Notes: a model not told the origin generated them from the letters alone. A DNA stretch of 64,000 nt from Euglena gracilis (GCA_039621445.1 CP154957.1:36482696-36546695); one strand, 5' to 3'. Counted from the stretch's first letter, positions 46,567-59,660 are shown. Translations and numbers: made by a program.

Positions 46567-47883
46567 GGATGTGAAGCCGCTCAATGTGCTGGTGCAGCGC
46601 AACGGCGCGTGCAAGCTGGCGGACTTCGGCACGGCCGGGCGGCTGGAGGACCACCACGGCTGTGCAGGGACGCTGTATTACATGCCCAGCCCCATGCCCC
46701 CGTGGGGCTGACCGGCAACCCCAGGCACCCAACCCGGAAAAGGGCTCAGCCCCCCCCCCCCCCCCCCCCTACCTCCCAGGGGGGGGCCAACCTCCCCACC
46801 TCGCCTTCCCATACAGCCCTGACCGCCCCTCCCCCACCCTCTTGCTCCTGTGGCACACGCCAAAGTCCTCCCTGAACCCCCGTGTGCTCTCGCCACCCGC
46901 CACCCCCAGCGCTGCATTCAGCGGCCGTTCCTCGCCACCGCCAGCCGCCCTCAGACCGCCGGGGGGGGGGGGCACCCCCGGGGCTCCAAAGGGGCGGGGG
47001 GCTGGCCCCGGCCCCGGAGGCGATGGCGGGGCAGTGCGACAAGGGCAGCGACATCTGGAGCTTCGGCGTGATGCTGTTCCAGATGCTGACCATGGAGCTG
47101 CCGTTCCCCGCCATGCGCGGCACCGCCCGCCCCGCTGCCTCCCCGAGGTGGTGATTCCCTTGGCGGCCGAAGCCAGAGGGGACCCAACCCCCCTGGGGGC
47201 TGAGGGGGGTCCAGCACTTTCAGCCAGCAGCTCCCAGCCGGGCTGCAGAGCCCCCGGGGGTGGGCTGGAAGTCAAGATAGGGCCAGCCCGGCACAGCTGG
47301 ACTGAGCTGAAAAAGAATCGGCACAAAGCGCCAACAATGTTGAAAAAGGGCAACAATGGTCAATACTGGTGTTTTGGAGGGTTTTGAGGGGTTTGGCTGC
47401 AAAATTCCAACACAGCTGGATTTGGGCTTTTTTGCTTTCATGCTGTGTCGCCGCCTGGACTGGACCCCCCCCCCCTCCAGCCAGCAAGGGGAGCAGGGGG
47501 ACAGCGAGACGGTGCCAACCTGCTGACGGTGGCGTACCGGATGAATTCCTGCGCCTTCGAGCTGGACGACATGTCCGCCTTGCTGCCGGAGGCTGCGGAG
47601 CTCGTCGCCTCCTGCCTGCAGGCGTGTGCCCTTTTGGTCGGGTGGTGGCCCGCGAACCCCGCCACTGTGACTGTAAACGCCGTGGGTCGGCTGTTGCGCC
47701 GGGCAACGGAGCGCTCCTGACCCCCCCCCCGCCAAATGTGGTGCCCCACCCCTCCCTCCCCTGGCAGGTGGAAGTCGCGGCGCGGCCCACCGCCAAGGAG
47801 CTGCTGCAGCACGGCTTCTTCAATCGCTTCCGGACCGACCTGGACGCCCACGCCGTGAACACGGAGAAGGCGCAGGCCCTAAG
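46567..47883 (+). CDS. Protein kinase, C-lobe exons (5' part not seen)
   Basis: Phosphotransferase that moves phosphate from ATP to protein Ser/Thr (inferred class). Four exons. Exon 46567-46683 begins after CCATCCGCAG inside the HRD box: DVKPLNVLV gives the catalytic Asp, the Lys at +2 and the Asn at +5, followed by KLADFGTAG (Mg-binding DFG) and GTLYYM. Exon 47010-47147 gives APEAMAGQCDKGSDIWSFGV (APE and DxW boxes). Exon 47489-47621 (or from 47481) gives ELDDMSALLPEAAELVASCL. Exon 47768-47883 gives ARPTAKELLQHGFFNRF, the subdomain XI arginine and lobe end. Third bases are strongly G/C. The N-lobe (G-loop, Lys, Glu) would lie upstream, behind at least 11.5 kb of satellite, or is lost. Kinase identity is sure; subgroup and activity are not. 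Confidence 0.85.
46684..47009 (+). other. Kinase intron of nonconventional (euglenid) type
   Basis: The conserved YYM-APE motif demands a junction TACAT|GGCCCCGGAG. The removed 326 nt start GCCCAGCCCC and end GGGGCTGGCCCC. CAG is at +4 to +6 (46687-46689) and CTG at -8 to -6 (47002-47004), and the stem extends to CAGCCCC/GGGGCTG. Neither GT nor AG is at the ends. The only in-phase GT-AG alternative (46702-46991) would insert a dozen residues between M and APE. Confidence 0.65.
47270..47460. repeat. Dispersed repeat inside a kinase intron
   Basis: CGGCACAAAGCGCCAAC, then TTGGCTGCAAAATTCCAAC, then CAGCTGGATTTGGGCTTTTT parallel 16640-16800. It lies between the second and third kinase exons. Confidence 0.55.
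47622..47767 (+). other. Kinase intron with a GC-AG end pair
   Basis: Exon 3 must end at CTGCAG (SCLQ) and exon 4 must start at GTGGAAGTC (VEV) to keep the kinase frame and spacing. The intron then begins GCGTGTG and ends CCCCTGGCAG after a pyrimidine tract. A GT two bases further in would shift the frame. Confidence 0.55.
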
Positions 47884-49371
47884 GTGTCAGCCTGCCCCCC
47901 CCCCCCCTGCCAGCTGGTCCCCGGAGCCTTTCCGCGGGGGGGGGGGGGCGGGGGGGTGAGCCCAGTCTAGCTGACACTTCTCTGGGGCGCATGTGCCAGT
48001 CAGTCAGCAGTGGTGCAAATGCTTACAAAAAGTTTCCCCCTCCCCCTTTTATTTTCTTAGACGGCCGGGAATGCACTTTTCATTTTTGGTGTTTTTTTTG
48101 GGCACCTGCGCATTCTTTTTTGACCAAAGTGTTGCCATCACTTCACGGGGCGGCACACCGGTCAGCTGAAACCCGTGGTACCAAAATGGGTACCATCACC
48201 TTCGACCCACGGGTTTTTTCCTGGGTAAACCGACTTTTTCCGTTTTTGAAAATGTGGTTTTCGACCTCTGCCGACCGAGGGAAAAACCCCGTCTGCCGAA
48301 GGAGGTGCGACACAAAACGCTGTTTCACGAGGACGAACCCTGGTCAGGTGAAGCCGTTGTACCTGTCACTGTCCCCCCTGTTTTGTGGTGCCCAGTGAAT
48401 GCGCAGGTGCGCATTCATCTCCCTCTCCGTCCTGGCTTTTTCCTACAAAATTTCTCCAGGCCCTTGAGACCGTGAGTCAGGAACAAACACATCACAAAAA
48501 AACTGACTGATAAACCCAGTAATTTTTCCGTTCCGCTTTTCTGTTTATTCCACTGTGTCGCACAATGGGAAAACGGATGAGAAAGGGTCTTCAGTGCCCG
48601 AGGAAATTCCTCATGACGGGCACCCTGATTCCCAACTGCAGTCAGCAGTCTTTCATGGCATGAGTAAAAAGTTGGTGAATGCGCACATGCGCAAAAAAGC
48701 GTTCCTGTCTTTTTCTTTAAATTTCAGCCACTGCTGAATATTGTACCACCACCCCTGCCAACTCCCACGCCTGGCCTGGGGTTGAAACCACACGGCTGAA
48801 GTCTAGTCCTCCCCGCGAGGATCAAATGGTGTCCGAGGACGAGGCAGCCCTGGAGCGAAACACGGCAGAGGAGGACCATCACCTGTGGCCTTGTTGGCAA
48901 CAAACGTCACCCACCACACAGATCCCTTATTTATCATGTACTCAGAGTCGATGCTCCAGCATTGAAAACAACGCCACCCCTGGCCGCTGTGAAGACCAAA
49001 GAAAGCACATTTGCACACACCTTCTCCACACACCCCATCCGCAATGGCTGCAGTCAAACATGGCACATCGGAGTGAATGCGCACATGCGCATTCCCTTCT
49101 TGTGTCTCCCCTTAAAGCACCCTGATGGGAGGTTGCCACGCAGGGCCATGCCAAACAACTCAGCACACAGGGTGGAGGCACATCCCAGGAGATGTACACC
49201 CTACTCTGGCGGCATCCTCCTGTGCAATGAGACGCCTCTGAAATCGCTAACAAAAAGGCCAGCAGCGCACCATGGGGATTGCCCTGTCCCAATGCTGTGC
49301 TGGCACTGGGTTCAGGAGTGCGAGACACAACTCCCTACAACACAGAGAATGCGCACATGCGCACTCCCCCT

Positions 49372-49645
49372 CATGCTTGTGCTTACCCTTGTGCTTAGAC
49401 CGGGGGGAGGGGGGGTGGGTGGGTGCTATAGGGTGCCTGCCCCTAGCAGGCACCCCCCGGGGGGGTAGGAGTCCGGGGGGACCCAGAAAATTTTCATTGG
49501 AAATGGCCTTTTCAAATGGCCATTTTTCATTTTTTTCATTGAAAATTAATTGAATCGCCGAAGGCGCCGGGGTCGGATCAGGTGCTATGGGGTGCCTGTC
49601 CCTAGCACCCCCCGTGGGGTAGGCACCTGACTAAGCACAGGCCTG
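49372..49645. mobile_element. hAT-like MITE inserted in the palindrome cluster
   Basis: CTCCCCCT stands on both sides (49364-49371 and 49646-49653), a perfect 8-bp duplication. The left end is CATGCTTGTGCTTACC and the right end inverted is CAGGCCTGTGCTTAGT. The inside has GGTGCCTGCCCCTAGCAGGC palindromes, G/C runs and a central hairpin with CGCCGAAGGCGCCGG (about 49557). The empty site would place two palindromes only about 12 bp apart. No coding capacity (274 bp). Confidence 0.8.
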
Positions 49646-49857
49646 CTCCCCCTCACAAAATGCGCAGGTGCGCACTCTTGTGGATGCCCAACGGTGCTCC
49701 CCTCCTGCACTCCTGCAGATAGAATCACAACTGGCCAGCGAAGGAATAGCCTCAAGAGTGCGCATGTGCCCATTCTTGTGCTTCATGCAATCTCAGAGAG
49801 GAGCCATTTTGTATCGTTTGTGAGGGCTGTTCTGGAGGGTGTAGTCTGTGGCAAAAA

Positions 49858-49894
49858 GACTTGAAGCGGGGCTTCGCTCCGTAGCTTCAACCAA
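49858..49894. repeat. Small hairpin TTGAAGC...GCTTCAA
   Basis: TTGAAGC and GCTTCAA enclose a short GC-rich loop. Isolated; role unknown. Confidence 0.4.
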
Positions 49895-51915
49895 TGACAC
49901 ACAGGAAAGGCGAGCAAGCCAGCCCCCCCCCCCTACACCCAGCACCTCATCCCAAACGGCAGATCCAAACACAGGTGGTCACACATGGTGATGTGTCGTG
50001 GCGCCTTTCAGAAGGTACATGCGGAGCAGCCGGCGTGCGCCACTGCAGGGTTGCTATGCCTGCATGTGTTTTGGAGGGGTTCAGTGCATCGTGTGTAATG
50101 CAAACAGGAGGCAGCCTGAGGAGGGTAACGGGCCCTCCCCTACAGACATCTGGTGTGGTCACCCACCACTCCACACCTTCACCCACCACTCTCTGAATGC
50201 AGACCACAGGCACACACCAAACATTCGCCAGCGCCCCTCGTGCCCCGCTTCCAACACAGGGCACAGAACCTCCCCTCCACTCTAATTGTATAGACCACGG
50301 TACCCCCTTCCCACAACCACCCCTGGAGCCACAATAACCGTCCAAAATTTCATGGCAAGCACTGACCAATGGTGTTCGCTTCTTGAAGTACATTTGAATT
50401 GTGAAATTATTCCGCGTTTAAAGACCGATTTTGGGAATGAGGTCGAAGGTGCCAACAGGGGTGTTTTGCTCTCGAGGTCCCAACCCAGTGAGCACTGTGT
50501 GTGTGGACCAGACACAATCCCCTGCGTTGACCCTGGTTGTGGGGTACAGTGGCTTTTGCACCGTGCACCGCAGCCCAACATAAGGTTGCTCAGTGCGACC
50601 ATTGGCTGTGTGCTGCCATGCACGCTCTGGGGCGTGGGGTCGGAGAACGCTGGCAGCAACCGGCCCGTCATTTCCGCCGGGTGGGTGACGGTTGCATGTG
50701 CGTTGTGGCGTGCACCACATGTTCATGGGAGCAGCGTAGGCCGGACTGGGCACTGGACTGCAGCGGGTGAAGTGGAATGTGCAGGTGCGCATTCTGATTT
50801 GTTTGATGACTTGCGCTGCAGGGGGGCAGTTCCCCTGTCACTGAAGGATATGAATTCGTGCCGACACCTGCCATCGCCAAGCCCAGGGTTTTCCATGCCG
50901 CTGCATGTGTGTTTCAGGGTGTGGTCTGGTACAGCGACGTTGTTGCCCAGGGTGATTCTCTTGGTTCATATCCCCCTCACACACCCATGTTCTGCAAGCC
51001 CGAAGCCACATCATAGCGGTGCACAGCTCGGATTCAAGGCAGGCAAACAACAGGCCATCCCCAGTGTGTCATTCAACATCAATGCGCGTGTGCGCATTCC
51101 CCCCTTCCCACAGCCTGTGTCCATTCCAAAAAATGCGCAGCTGCGCATTCTTTTGCGTTTCCAAAAATTGCGCATTCTTCGGCCTTGACACTCAGTGACG
51201 CACTTGTTGTTTTGACATTGGGAGGGCTGTGTCTCTATGGCTGCAAGGAGTTCCTTCCCATACTCATCCCGAGTTCACCAGGCCCTGCCCCCGGAAGCCA
51301 TCAGCACACATCGGTGAACACAAGGTGGCACCCGGGCGCAGGTTGGTCCGCGTCGCCTGTGTTCCGCATGTCGTGTGGAGTGTGCCGAGTGTGTGTCAGC
51401 CACGCATTGTACCACAGTCGTCGTGAAATAGCTGCAAACAGCATGATTCCTGGTTGAAGCAGTTTCAAGGGGGTGGTCCCTGTGGTCGTGTTAAATCCAA
51501 ACAGCTCATTTTTGGGGTGTTTACCCCCAGCCTGGAAGAGACATCAACCATTCAGAATGCGCATTTGCGCTCTCCGCTTCCGGAAATGCGCGGATGCACA
51601 TTATCACTAAAACTGCCTAAATTTTTTGACTCGACAAGAAAAGCGCATTCCCGGCCGTCTAAGATTTTGCCCCTAATTTGATTCTCAGCTCGGGGGAACC
51701 TCCTGCCCCGGCTGATTTTAACTGCTTTTGTTGGGTGCCGGTTCCCGATGGCCAGCCCCAGCCACTTGCTCCCCACCCCACTCTCCAGCTCCTGTGCGCC
51801 ATCCTGTGAGCTTGGCACGCCTTCTCACTCCGCGTGGAGCGGCGCCGAAGAGCCAGACCTGCGTGCCAGGCAACCCTGCCATTGCCCCCCCCCCCCCGCC
51901 CTGCCCTTCCCTCAG

Positions 51916-52657
51916 GCTCAGCCAGCTGTGTGCCGTCACCGCCTTGGGGGTGAGCACCAGCAGCCCCTGGCGGCGGTCCCCGCGGTCCCCCTCGTCCAGC
52001 CCACGCAACACTGCCCACCCAGGGGTGGCCGCCCGGAGGGGTCCCCGGAGGCGGGGAGGGGTGTGCGGGTGTTGCTGCGGAGGCGGAAATGTGGGGGGTT
52101 GGAGCGGCGGCCAGCCGCGGCCGCCACCGCGGATCAAGATTGGTGGCGCCACGGCCGCCCGCCGACCACTGCGGCACCACCTGTCGCGGCGCGGTGCAAG
52201 CACCTGTGATGATGCTGGGTGGCAGCTGGGCGATGCTGCACGATTGGCATTTTTTGCACATTTTTGAGAATCAAAGCATGTGAGCCATCATTTTCTAGAG
52301 ATCTCTAATGTTCTGCCCATTTTGGTTGTTTTGGATTGATTTATGCCAGTTTGTGCTGATTTGGGTCATTGTTGGAATAGCAACTGTGAGCCATTTCGGT
52401 TGTTTTAGGTCATGTCCGCCACCACCCACGGTCACGGTTCCCCGGTGGACCACGGGGTCTGGGTCTGGGTCTGGGTCAGGTCACAACAAACTGGGCCAGA
52501 AGCGAATTTAGCGGCGGCCATAAATAGACAAGAAGCCTCAGCCCAACTAAAGGGGGGGGGAGGTCTGGTTGCTTGGTCTCCTGGCCAGCCCTGCCCCCGC
52601 CTCTCCGCCTTCGGGGGCCGGCAGTACTCCTCGCCGTCCTTCGACGACTTCGCCTGA
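51916..52657 (+). CDS. Candidate 3' exons of the kinase gene
   Basis: Exon 51916-51949 follows the pyrimidine-rich acceptor CTTCCCTCAG, reads LSQLCAVTALG and ends at a strong GTGAGCACC donor. It accepts the phase-2 end of the last kinase exon (AG|G gives Arg). Exon 52589-52657 follows CTCCTGGCCAG, is phase 0 as required, and ends with RLSAFGGRQYSSPSFDDFA and TGA. The phase chain is consistent, but each match has a 1-in-3 chance. The opposite strand over 52020-51910 also reads plausibly (LDEGDRGDRRQGLLVLTPKA with G/C third bases) and could be a separate minus-strand exon instead. Function of the tail is unknown. Confidence 0.35.
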
Positions 52658-55919
<3,262 letters not shown>

Positions 55920-56032
55920 ATGGGTCGCCCCGATGTGTCCCTCGTCGCAGTGCCCCGCCAGCTGCGTGGGACGGCGATACGCTGCACGTTGACGGGCCCC
56001 CAAAAAGGAGCCAACGGCGACGGCAAACCAAG
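55920..56032 (+). CDS. Candidate first exon, unknown protein
   Basis: ATG at 55920 opens a 37-codon stretch, MGRPDVSLVAVPRQLRGTA followed by TLTGPQKGANGDGKP, with mostly G/C third bases. It ends at an AAG|GTTGGT donor in phase 2. No partner exon could be joined confidently: a candidate acceptor at 56380 (GACGCCTGCAG) gives readable sequence in two frames. No family is recognised. A chance frame in GC-rich DNA is the alternative. Confidence 0.25.
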
Positions 56033-56681
56033 GTTGGTCTGCCTTTCCCCCCTTCTACCAGGCCGATCCCAACCGCGACCCCAACGCGACCCCCGTACAA
56101 AACACCCGGCACTGGATGCGACCCACGGGTCACGCGGCTGGCAGCCTCGCCGTCCCCCCCCCCCGCCCCCCAAACTGCCTCCTGGCCGCCCCGGTCGGCC
56201 CACCCCGCCCCTCCCCACGTCCAGTCCCACACGTACGCTCGCCGCGGCCCTGTCACAGGGCGGGGCGATGGTCCGCCCCGGCCCCCCTGTGCAGGTGTGC
56301 ACTGAGCCCAGGGGACCCCCAGCGTTGGGGCCGCCCGCCCACCCGCCCCTCTGGGGGGGGGGGGGGCTCCTCCGACGCCTGCAGACGGAACACGCACCGC
56401 AATCGGCCCCTCTGACGACGAAGTTTTGGGACGTGCCGGTCGGTGTCAGCCGTTGTTGGCTGGTCGCCGACAGGCTCAGGTTTGGGGCAGAGAGCCCAAA
56501 CAGCATACCTCTGAACTCTGCTGTGAAAGCACAGTTTTTAAAAAGGGGATAAAACATTTCTCCCCCCCATACCATCCCTTGAGAGGGCCGCCCCCCCACC
56601 AAGCCTGGGGACCCCTCACAACGCGGGGCGCCCTGCACGCCAACCGACCCGCTGGGATGGTGGACGCGCGCCACACCCCCC
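56033..56681. other. GC-rich DNA, no confident gene
   Basis: C-rich tracts at 56154-56170 and a G-run at 56345-56367. The + frame ending at 56552 (contains KFWDVPVGVSRCWLVADRLR) and its antisense are about equally protein-like, so neither is called. Confidence 0.35.
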
Positions 56682-56689
56682 TCCCCCAC

Positions 56690-56964
56690 CAGCGGTTTTT
56701 TTAGTCTTGGACCCCCTCCCCCGGGGGGGAGGGGGGGTAAAGTGGGTGGGTCCTTTGGACCCCGCCCCCCCCCGGGGGGGGGGGGGGGTGGGGGCAGGGG
56801 CTGGTGGGTATATCTTTTTCGGCGGCGAAGGCGCCGAAAATTTTGAAAAGGTGCTATTTTTAGCATTTTTGGCTATTTTCGGGCAAAAGTGGGTGGGCCC
56901 CACCCCAGGGGGTGGGTGGGTGGGTGCCGACCCCCTCCCCCCCCGGTCTTAAAAAAAACCGCTG
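56690..56964. mobile_element. hAT-like MITE with perfect 8-bp duplication
   Basis: TCCCCCAC stands at 56682-56689 and 56965-56972. The left end is CAGCGGTTTTTTTAG and the right end inverted is CAGCGGTTTTTTTTAAG. The inside has opposed G/C runs and a central hairpin (TTTTTCGGCGGC-GAAG-GCGCCGAAAA at about 56815). Its order matches the element at 8370-8659. No coding capacity (275 bp). Confidence 0.85.
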
Positions 56965-56972
56965 TCCCCCAC

Positions 56973-58098
56973 AGCACCCCTGCAGTGCATGGCCCGCCAC
57001 CGCCATACAGTGCTGGCCCCCCCTCCCCTCCCCCTCTGTCCTTTTTGTTCCTGTCTGTCCCTCCCCTGCCGGCGCGCCCGTGCCTCGCACTGCCAGCGAC
57101 TGTCTGCGGCCCTCTGGGGGGTGCATTCGCCCGTGCACTTCCTGAATGTCATCCCCGAAGCCAGGGGTTGCCTCTGCCCCCCCCCCCCGTTGTCCTGCCA
57201 CCCTCCATCTTGCCCTCCCCACATCTTACCCTCGGTGGCACCGTCGCACTGTCAACTGCAATAACCTGCTTCCCGCCCCCTGCCCCTCCCCCACGTACCA
57301 GTGGTGTCATGCAAGCTGGCCGCACTTGTTCCCCTGTGCCCTTTTGGCAGGGCACCAAGTTGGGCCATTTGAGAACGTCCCCCAGCCTGTTGCCGGGATC
57401 ACGACCACACAGGTGCAGGCTGTGGAATTTGCCCAGCAGGACAGTCCAGGTGCTTTATTGCAAGGGCAAGAGGTTCAGGGTTCGAGTTTCGCTGTTCCTG
57501 AACGACGTCGAGAGCCTGGGCACCTTTTTTTTTATACCTTGGGCATGGCTTTCCCCCGCCTGAATGTTGGGGCGGGGGTTGCAAGCACTTGTTTTTGTGG
57601 GGTTTTTTTGCGTTTTCTGATTTTGGCAAATTGCCGTTTTTTTCCTTCTTTTTTTGTGGTTTTCCCCCGCCAACTGGTACCACACGCCTTTTTTATTCCC
57701 CCGTGTTTCCTGGCCAAAAGGGAATTCATTTTATTATGTCCATCTTTTTTATATTTTCTAAGTCTTGGGGTTCACATGTGTTTTCCTCCCATACTGCCTA
57801 TGATAAGCTGTTTCCTTTTGGAGTTTTCTCGTGCTTTGCGCTCTCCAAATTCCATCAGAGCCCACACCCCCAGCCAGCCAGGGCATCGCTTCAGCTGAAG
57901 GGACCCCACTCTGACAATCATTTAGCCACTGCCCCCCCCCCCCCCGAGGGGGGAGGGATGACTGGCTGGTTTTTGTCCAAACCCTCTTCCCCGAGGAGGG
58001 GGGGGGGGCAGGTCTCACAGGGCTAACCTTTGTGGTCCCTGTTTCACTGCTTACTTTTGTTGAATTTGGGTTGTTACCTTTGTTTCCATCTAAAAAGA
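56973..58098. other. Mixed DNA with one weak exon-like stretch
   Basis: 57097-57166 (+) follows GCACTGCCAG and reads RLSAALWGVHSPVHFLNVIP with G/C-biased third bases, but lacks a partner. Around 57340-57530 both strands are open (contains VQAVEFAQQDSPGALLQGQE on +) without a recognised family. 57590-57790 is T-rich. No firm gene. Confidence 0.3.
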
Positions 58099-58406
58099 TG
58101 CAGAGCACAGGCCCCAACCCTCAATTTGAATGCAATTTGTTGATGCAATCATTGACCAACGCTGAGGAAGATGGCAGGGACTGGAACGGTTTAATGGAAA
58201 CTCCATCCAGTTCCCAACCCCACATGCAATTGCAACGCCAAGGCACATTGAATCAATTGCCATTGGCACAAGGAGGTAATACCTCCTCCTTGTTGTCGCA
58301 AGGGGACGATAAGCCTTCCTCATCATTGTCATTAATTGTGAGGGATGCAGGGGGTAAAACGCCTTCCTCCATCCAGATCCACCCATCTTTGCAAGAAGTT
58401 GCTTAA
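58099..58406 (+). CDS. Candidate exon, Q/S/N-rich protein
   Basis: After TCCATCTAAAAAG, an ATG at 58099 opens 102 codons ending in TAA. The sequence is polar and Q/S/N-rich (MQLQRQGTLNQLPLAQGGN, SSLLSQGDDKPSSSLSLIV), unlike the proline/glycine-rich chance frames around it. There is no domain and no recognisable family. It could be a terminal exon or a short gene. A hAT-like element begins 75 bp downstream. Confidence 0.35.
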
Positions 58407-58480
58407 GAAAGTTTGACCCCACCCCCTGGGGGAGTCCCGCCAGCCAGCAGCCTGTTTCCAGCCCCGGACCCCCCCTTCCC

Positions 58481-58942
58481 CAGGGGGGGGGGAATTGATA
58501 TCCGCAATTTTTCCGCAATTTCCGCAATTTTTCGCAATTTCCGCAATTTTCCGCAATTTCCCGCAATTTTTCCGCAATTTCCGCAATTTTTCCGCAATTT
58601 TTCACCATTTTTTTGAAGAATTTTTTCCCCACCACCGAAGATGGAAGATGCAATGAGTTCCCCTGTTTACCAATTTTTCTCACAGGTGCACCACTGGTCA
58701 CAGGATTGGGTGCGTCTCACCTGTGCAAAGAACATCAAGCGTGTTGATTTGTGCTCGCCTGCATCGACGTGGGTGTTGCGGTGTTCTGAACCTCACAATT
58801 GAAAATTTTCTAAGTCCCCCCAAGCAGAAATGTGTATACCCGATATCAATTTTTCCGCAATTTTTCCGCAATTTCCGCAATTTTTCCGCAATTTTTCCGC
58901 AATTTTTCCGAAGGCCTCCGATATCAATTTCCCCCCCCCCTG
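58481..58942. mobile_element. hAT-like MITE with CCGCAATTTTT minisatellite arms
   Basis: The ends are CAGGG, a G-run and GGAATTGATATC on the left and GATATCAATTTCC, a C-run and CTG on the right. CCTTCCCC occurs on both sides (58474-58481 and 58943-58950; the last C of the left copy overlaps the end). Arms of CCGCAATTTTT units (58500-58607 and 58855-58915) flank a ~240-bp unique core. Same architecture as 6271-7595, without a transposase frame. Confidence 0.7.
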
Positions 58943-59299
58943 CCTTCCCCCATTAACGAGATTTATTTCCATGCCCTTCGGGCAGCTGGACGGTAATGGA
59001 TTTTTCGCTTTCGGGGTACAAAAATGGGCAATAAATGGGGGAAAATGGGTCAAAAATGGGCGAAAATGGGTCGGAAAAAGCTGTCCAGGGCATTTTTGGG
59101 GCCAAAAAAGATCGGTTTTTTTTTATTTTTGCATAATTGGCAGTTTTTTTTGGACATTTTTGCGATTTCGATTTCTTGGTTCCCGGTTCGACCCCGGGTC
59201 GGCCCCAGCTCCAGCCCGGGACCCCTGTGGGCCTGTGGGGGGCCAGCAGCCTTTTTCCTGCCAGCCCAAAATTTCCAGCCTTTGTGCTGTACCCCCCGA

Positions 59300-59445
59300 A
59301 GGTCGGGGGGGGGGGTGGCAAAAAACCACCAAAGTTACCGGGCACAAAATGTGTTCTTTTAGGCCATTTCCTTCACGTCACCTTCCCTTTGATTCCGGAG
59401 TGGCAGACCCGGGGGGGGGGGATAGTGACTGACTGGATATCCGAA
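59300..59445. repeat. Direct repeat flanking the F-box exon, copy 1
   Basis: GGCAAAAAACCACCAAAGTTA, TTTTAGGCCATTTCCTTCA, GAGTGGCAGACCC and GTGACTGACTGG follow one another. The same series recurs at 60145-60280, about 840 bp downstream. Confidence 0.55.
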
Positions 59446-59561
59446 AACGTGGCTTTGGAACAGTTTTTGGAGAGAGGTGAAGTGCCCTCCCCCCTCCCCC
59501 GGGCAATACATTTCAAACCCCTCAGTTGCCCCCCCCTCCCTCCGGTGGATGGACGGCCGGG

Positions 59562-59660
59562 ATGCCGCCGCCCGACCCGACGATGTCCCTGTGGCGGACC
59601 ACGGACCTCGCCCTCGCAGTGCTCAGCTTCCTCCCCCTGCGGTCGCGGCTGCTGCTCTCG
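59562..59660 (+). CDS. F-box/LRR protein, first exon
   Basis: F-box proteins bind SKP1 and bring substrates to SCF ubiquitin ligases. ATG at 59562 (a second in-frame ATG at 59583) leads into TDLALAVLSFLPLRSRLLLS, an F-box helix pair without the usual leading LPxE. The exon ends in phase 0 at TCG|GTGTGCCCC. It joins in phase to 63439, where GTCRLLHRLY completes the F-box (the typical V/C-C-R-x-L-x-x-L ending). The junction lies at the position expected from the family, which is the main support. No promoter signal was identified. A short frame just downstream (to 59826) is taken as intron. Confidence 0.65.

Larger units (their letters stand above)
48103..51652. repeat. Cluster of GAATGCGCA-NN-TGCGCATTC palindromes
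   Basis: Full or near-full 20-bp copies start at 48397, 48677, 49075, 49347, 49658, 49756, 50775, 51080, 51131, 51555 and 51583. Half copies lie near 48106, 51169 and 51641. The spacer is always 2 bp. Copies are followed several times by CTTGTG or a pyrimidine stretch. Further single copies lie near 60888 and at 63650. They do not form a tandem array; distances vary from tens of bases to 1 kb. Confidence 0.8.
47884..51915 (+). other. Probable long kinase intron rich in palindromes
   Basis: If the downstream exons belong to the kinase, this is a ~4-kb intron with donor GTGTCAGCC and acceptor CTTCCCTCAG. It holds the TGCGCA-NN-TGCGCA palindrome cluster and one hAT-like element. A 300-codon frame at 50286-51188 runs through three palindromes and has no family resemblance, so it is not called a gene. 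Confidence 0.35.

Noticed and set aside
46702-46991. GT-AG intron between the first two kinase exons
   Set aside because: It is in phase but would insert about twelve residues into the invariant M-APE junction; the 46684-47009 solution restores the motif exactly.
50286-51188. 300-codon open frame on the + strand
   Set aside because: It runs through three TGCGCA palindromes, has no codon bias, no domain and no family resemblance. It lies within the probable kinase intron.
57430-57520. tRNA-like GGTTCGAGTTTC word near 57478
   Set aside because: The flanking bases do not form the T-arm, acceptor or anticodon stems of a tRNA.
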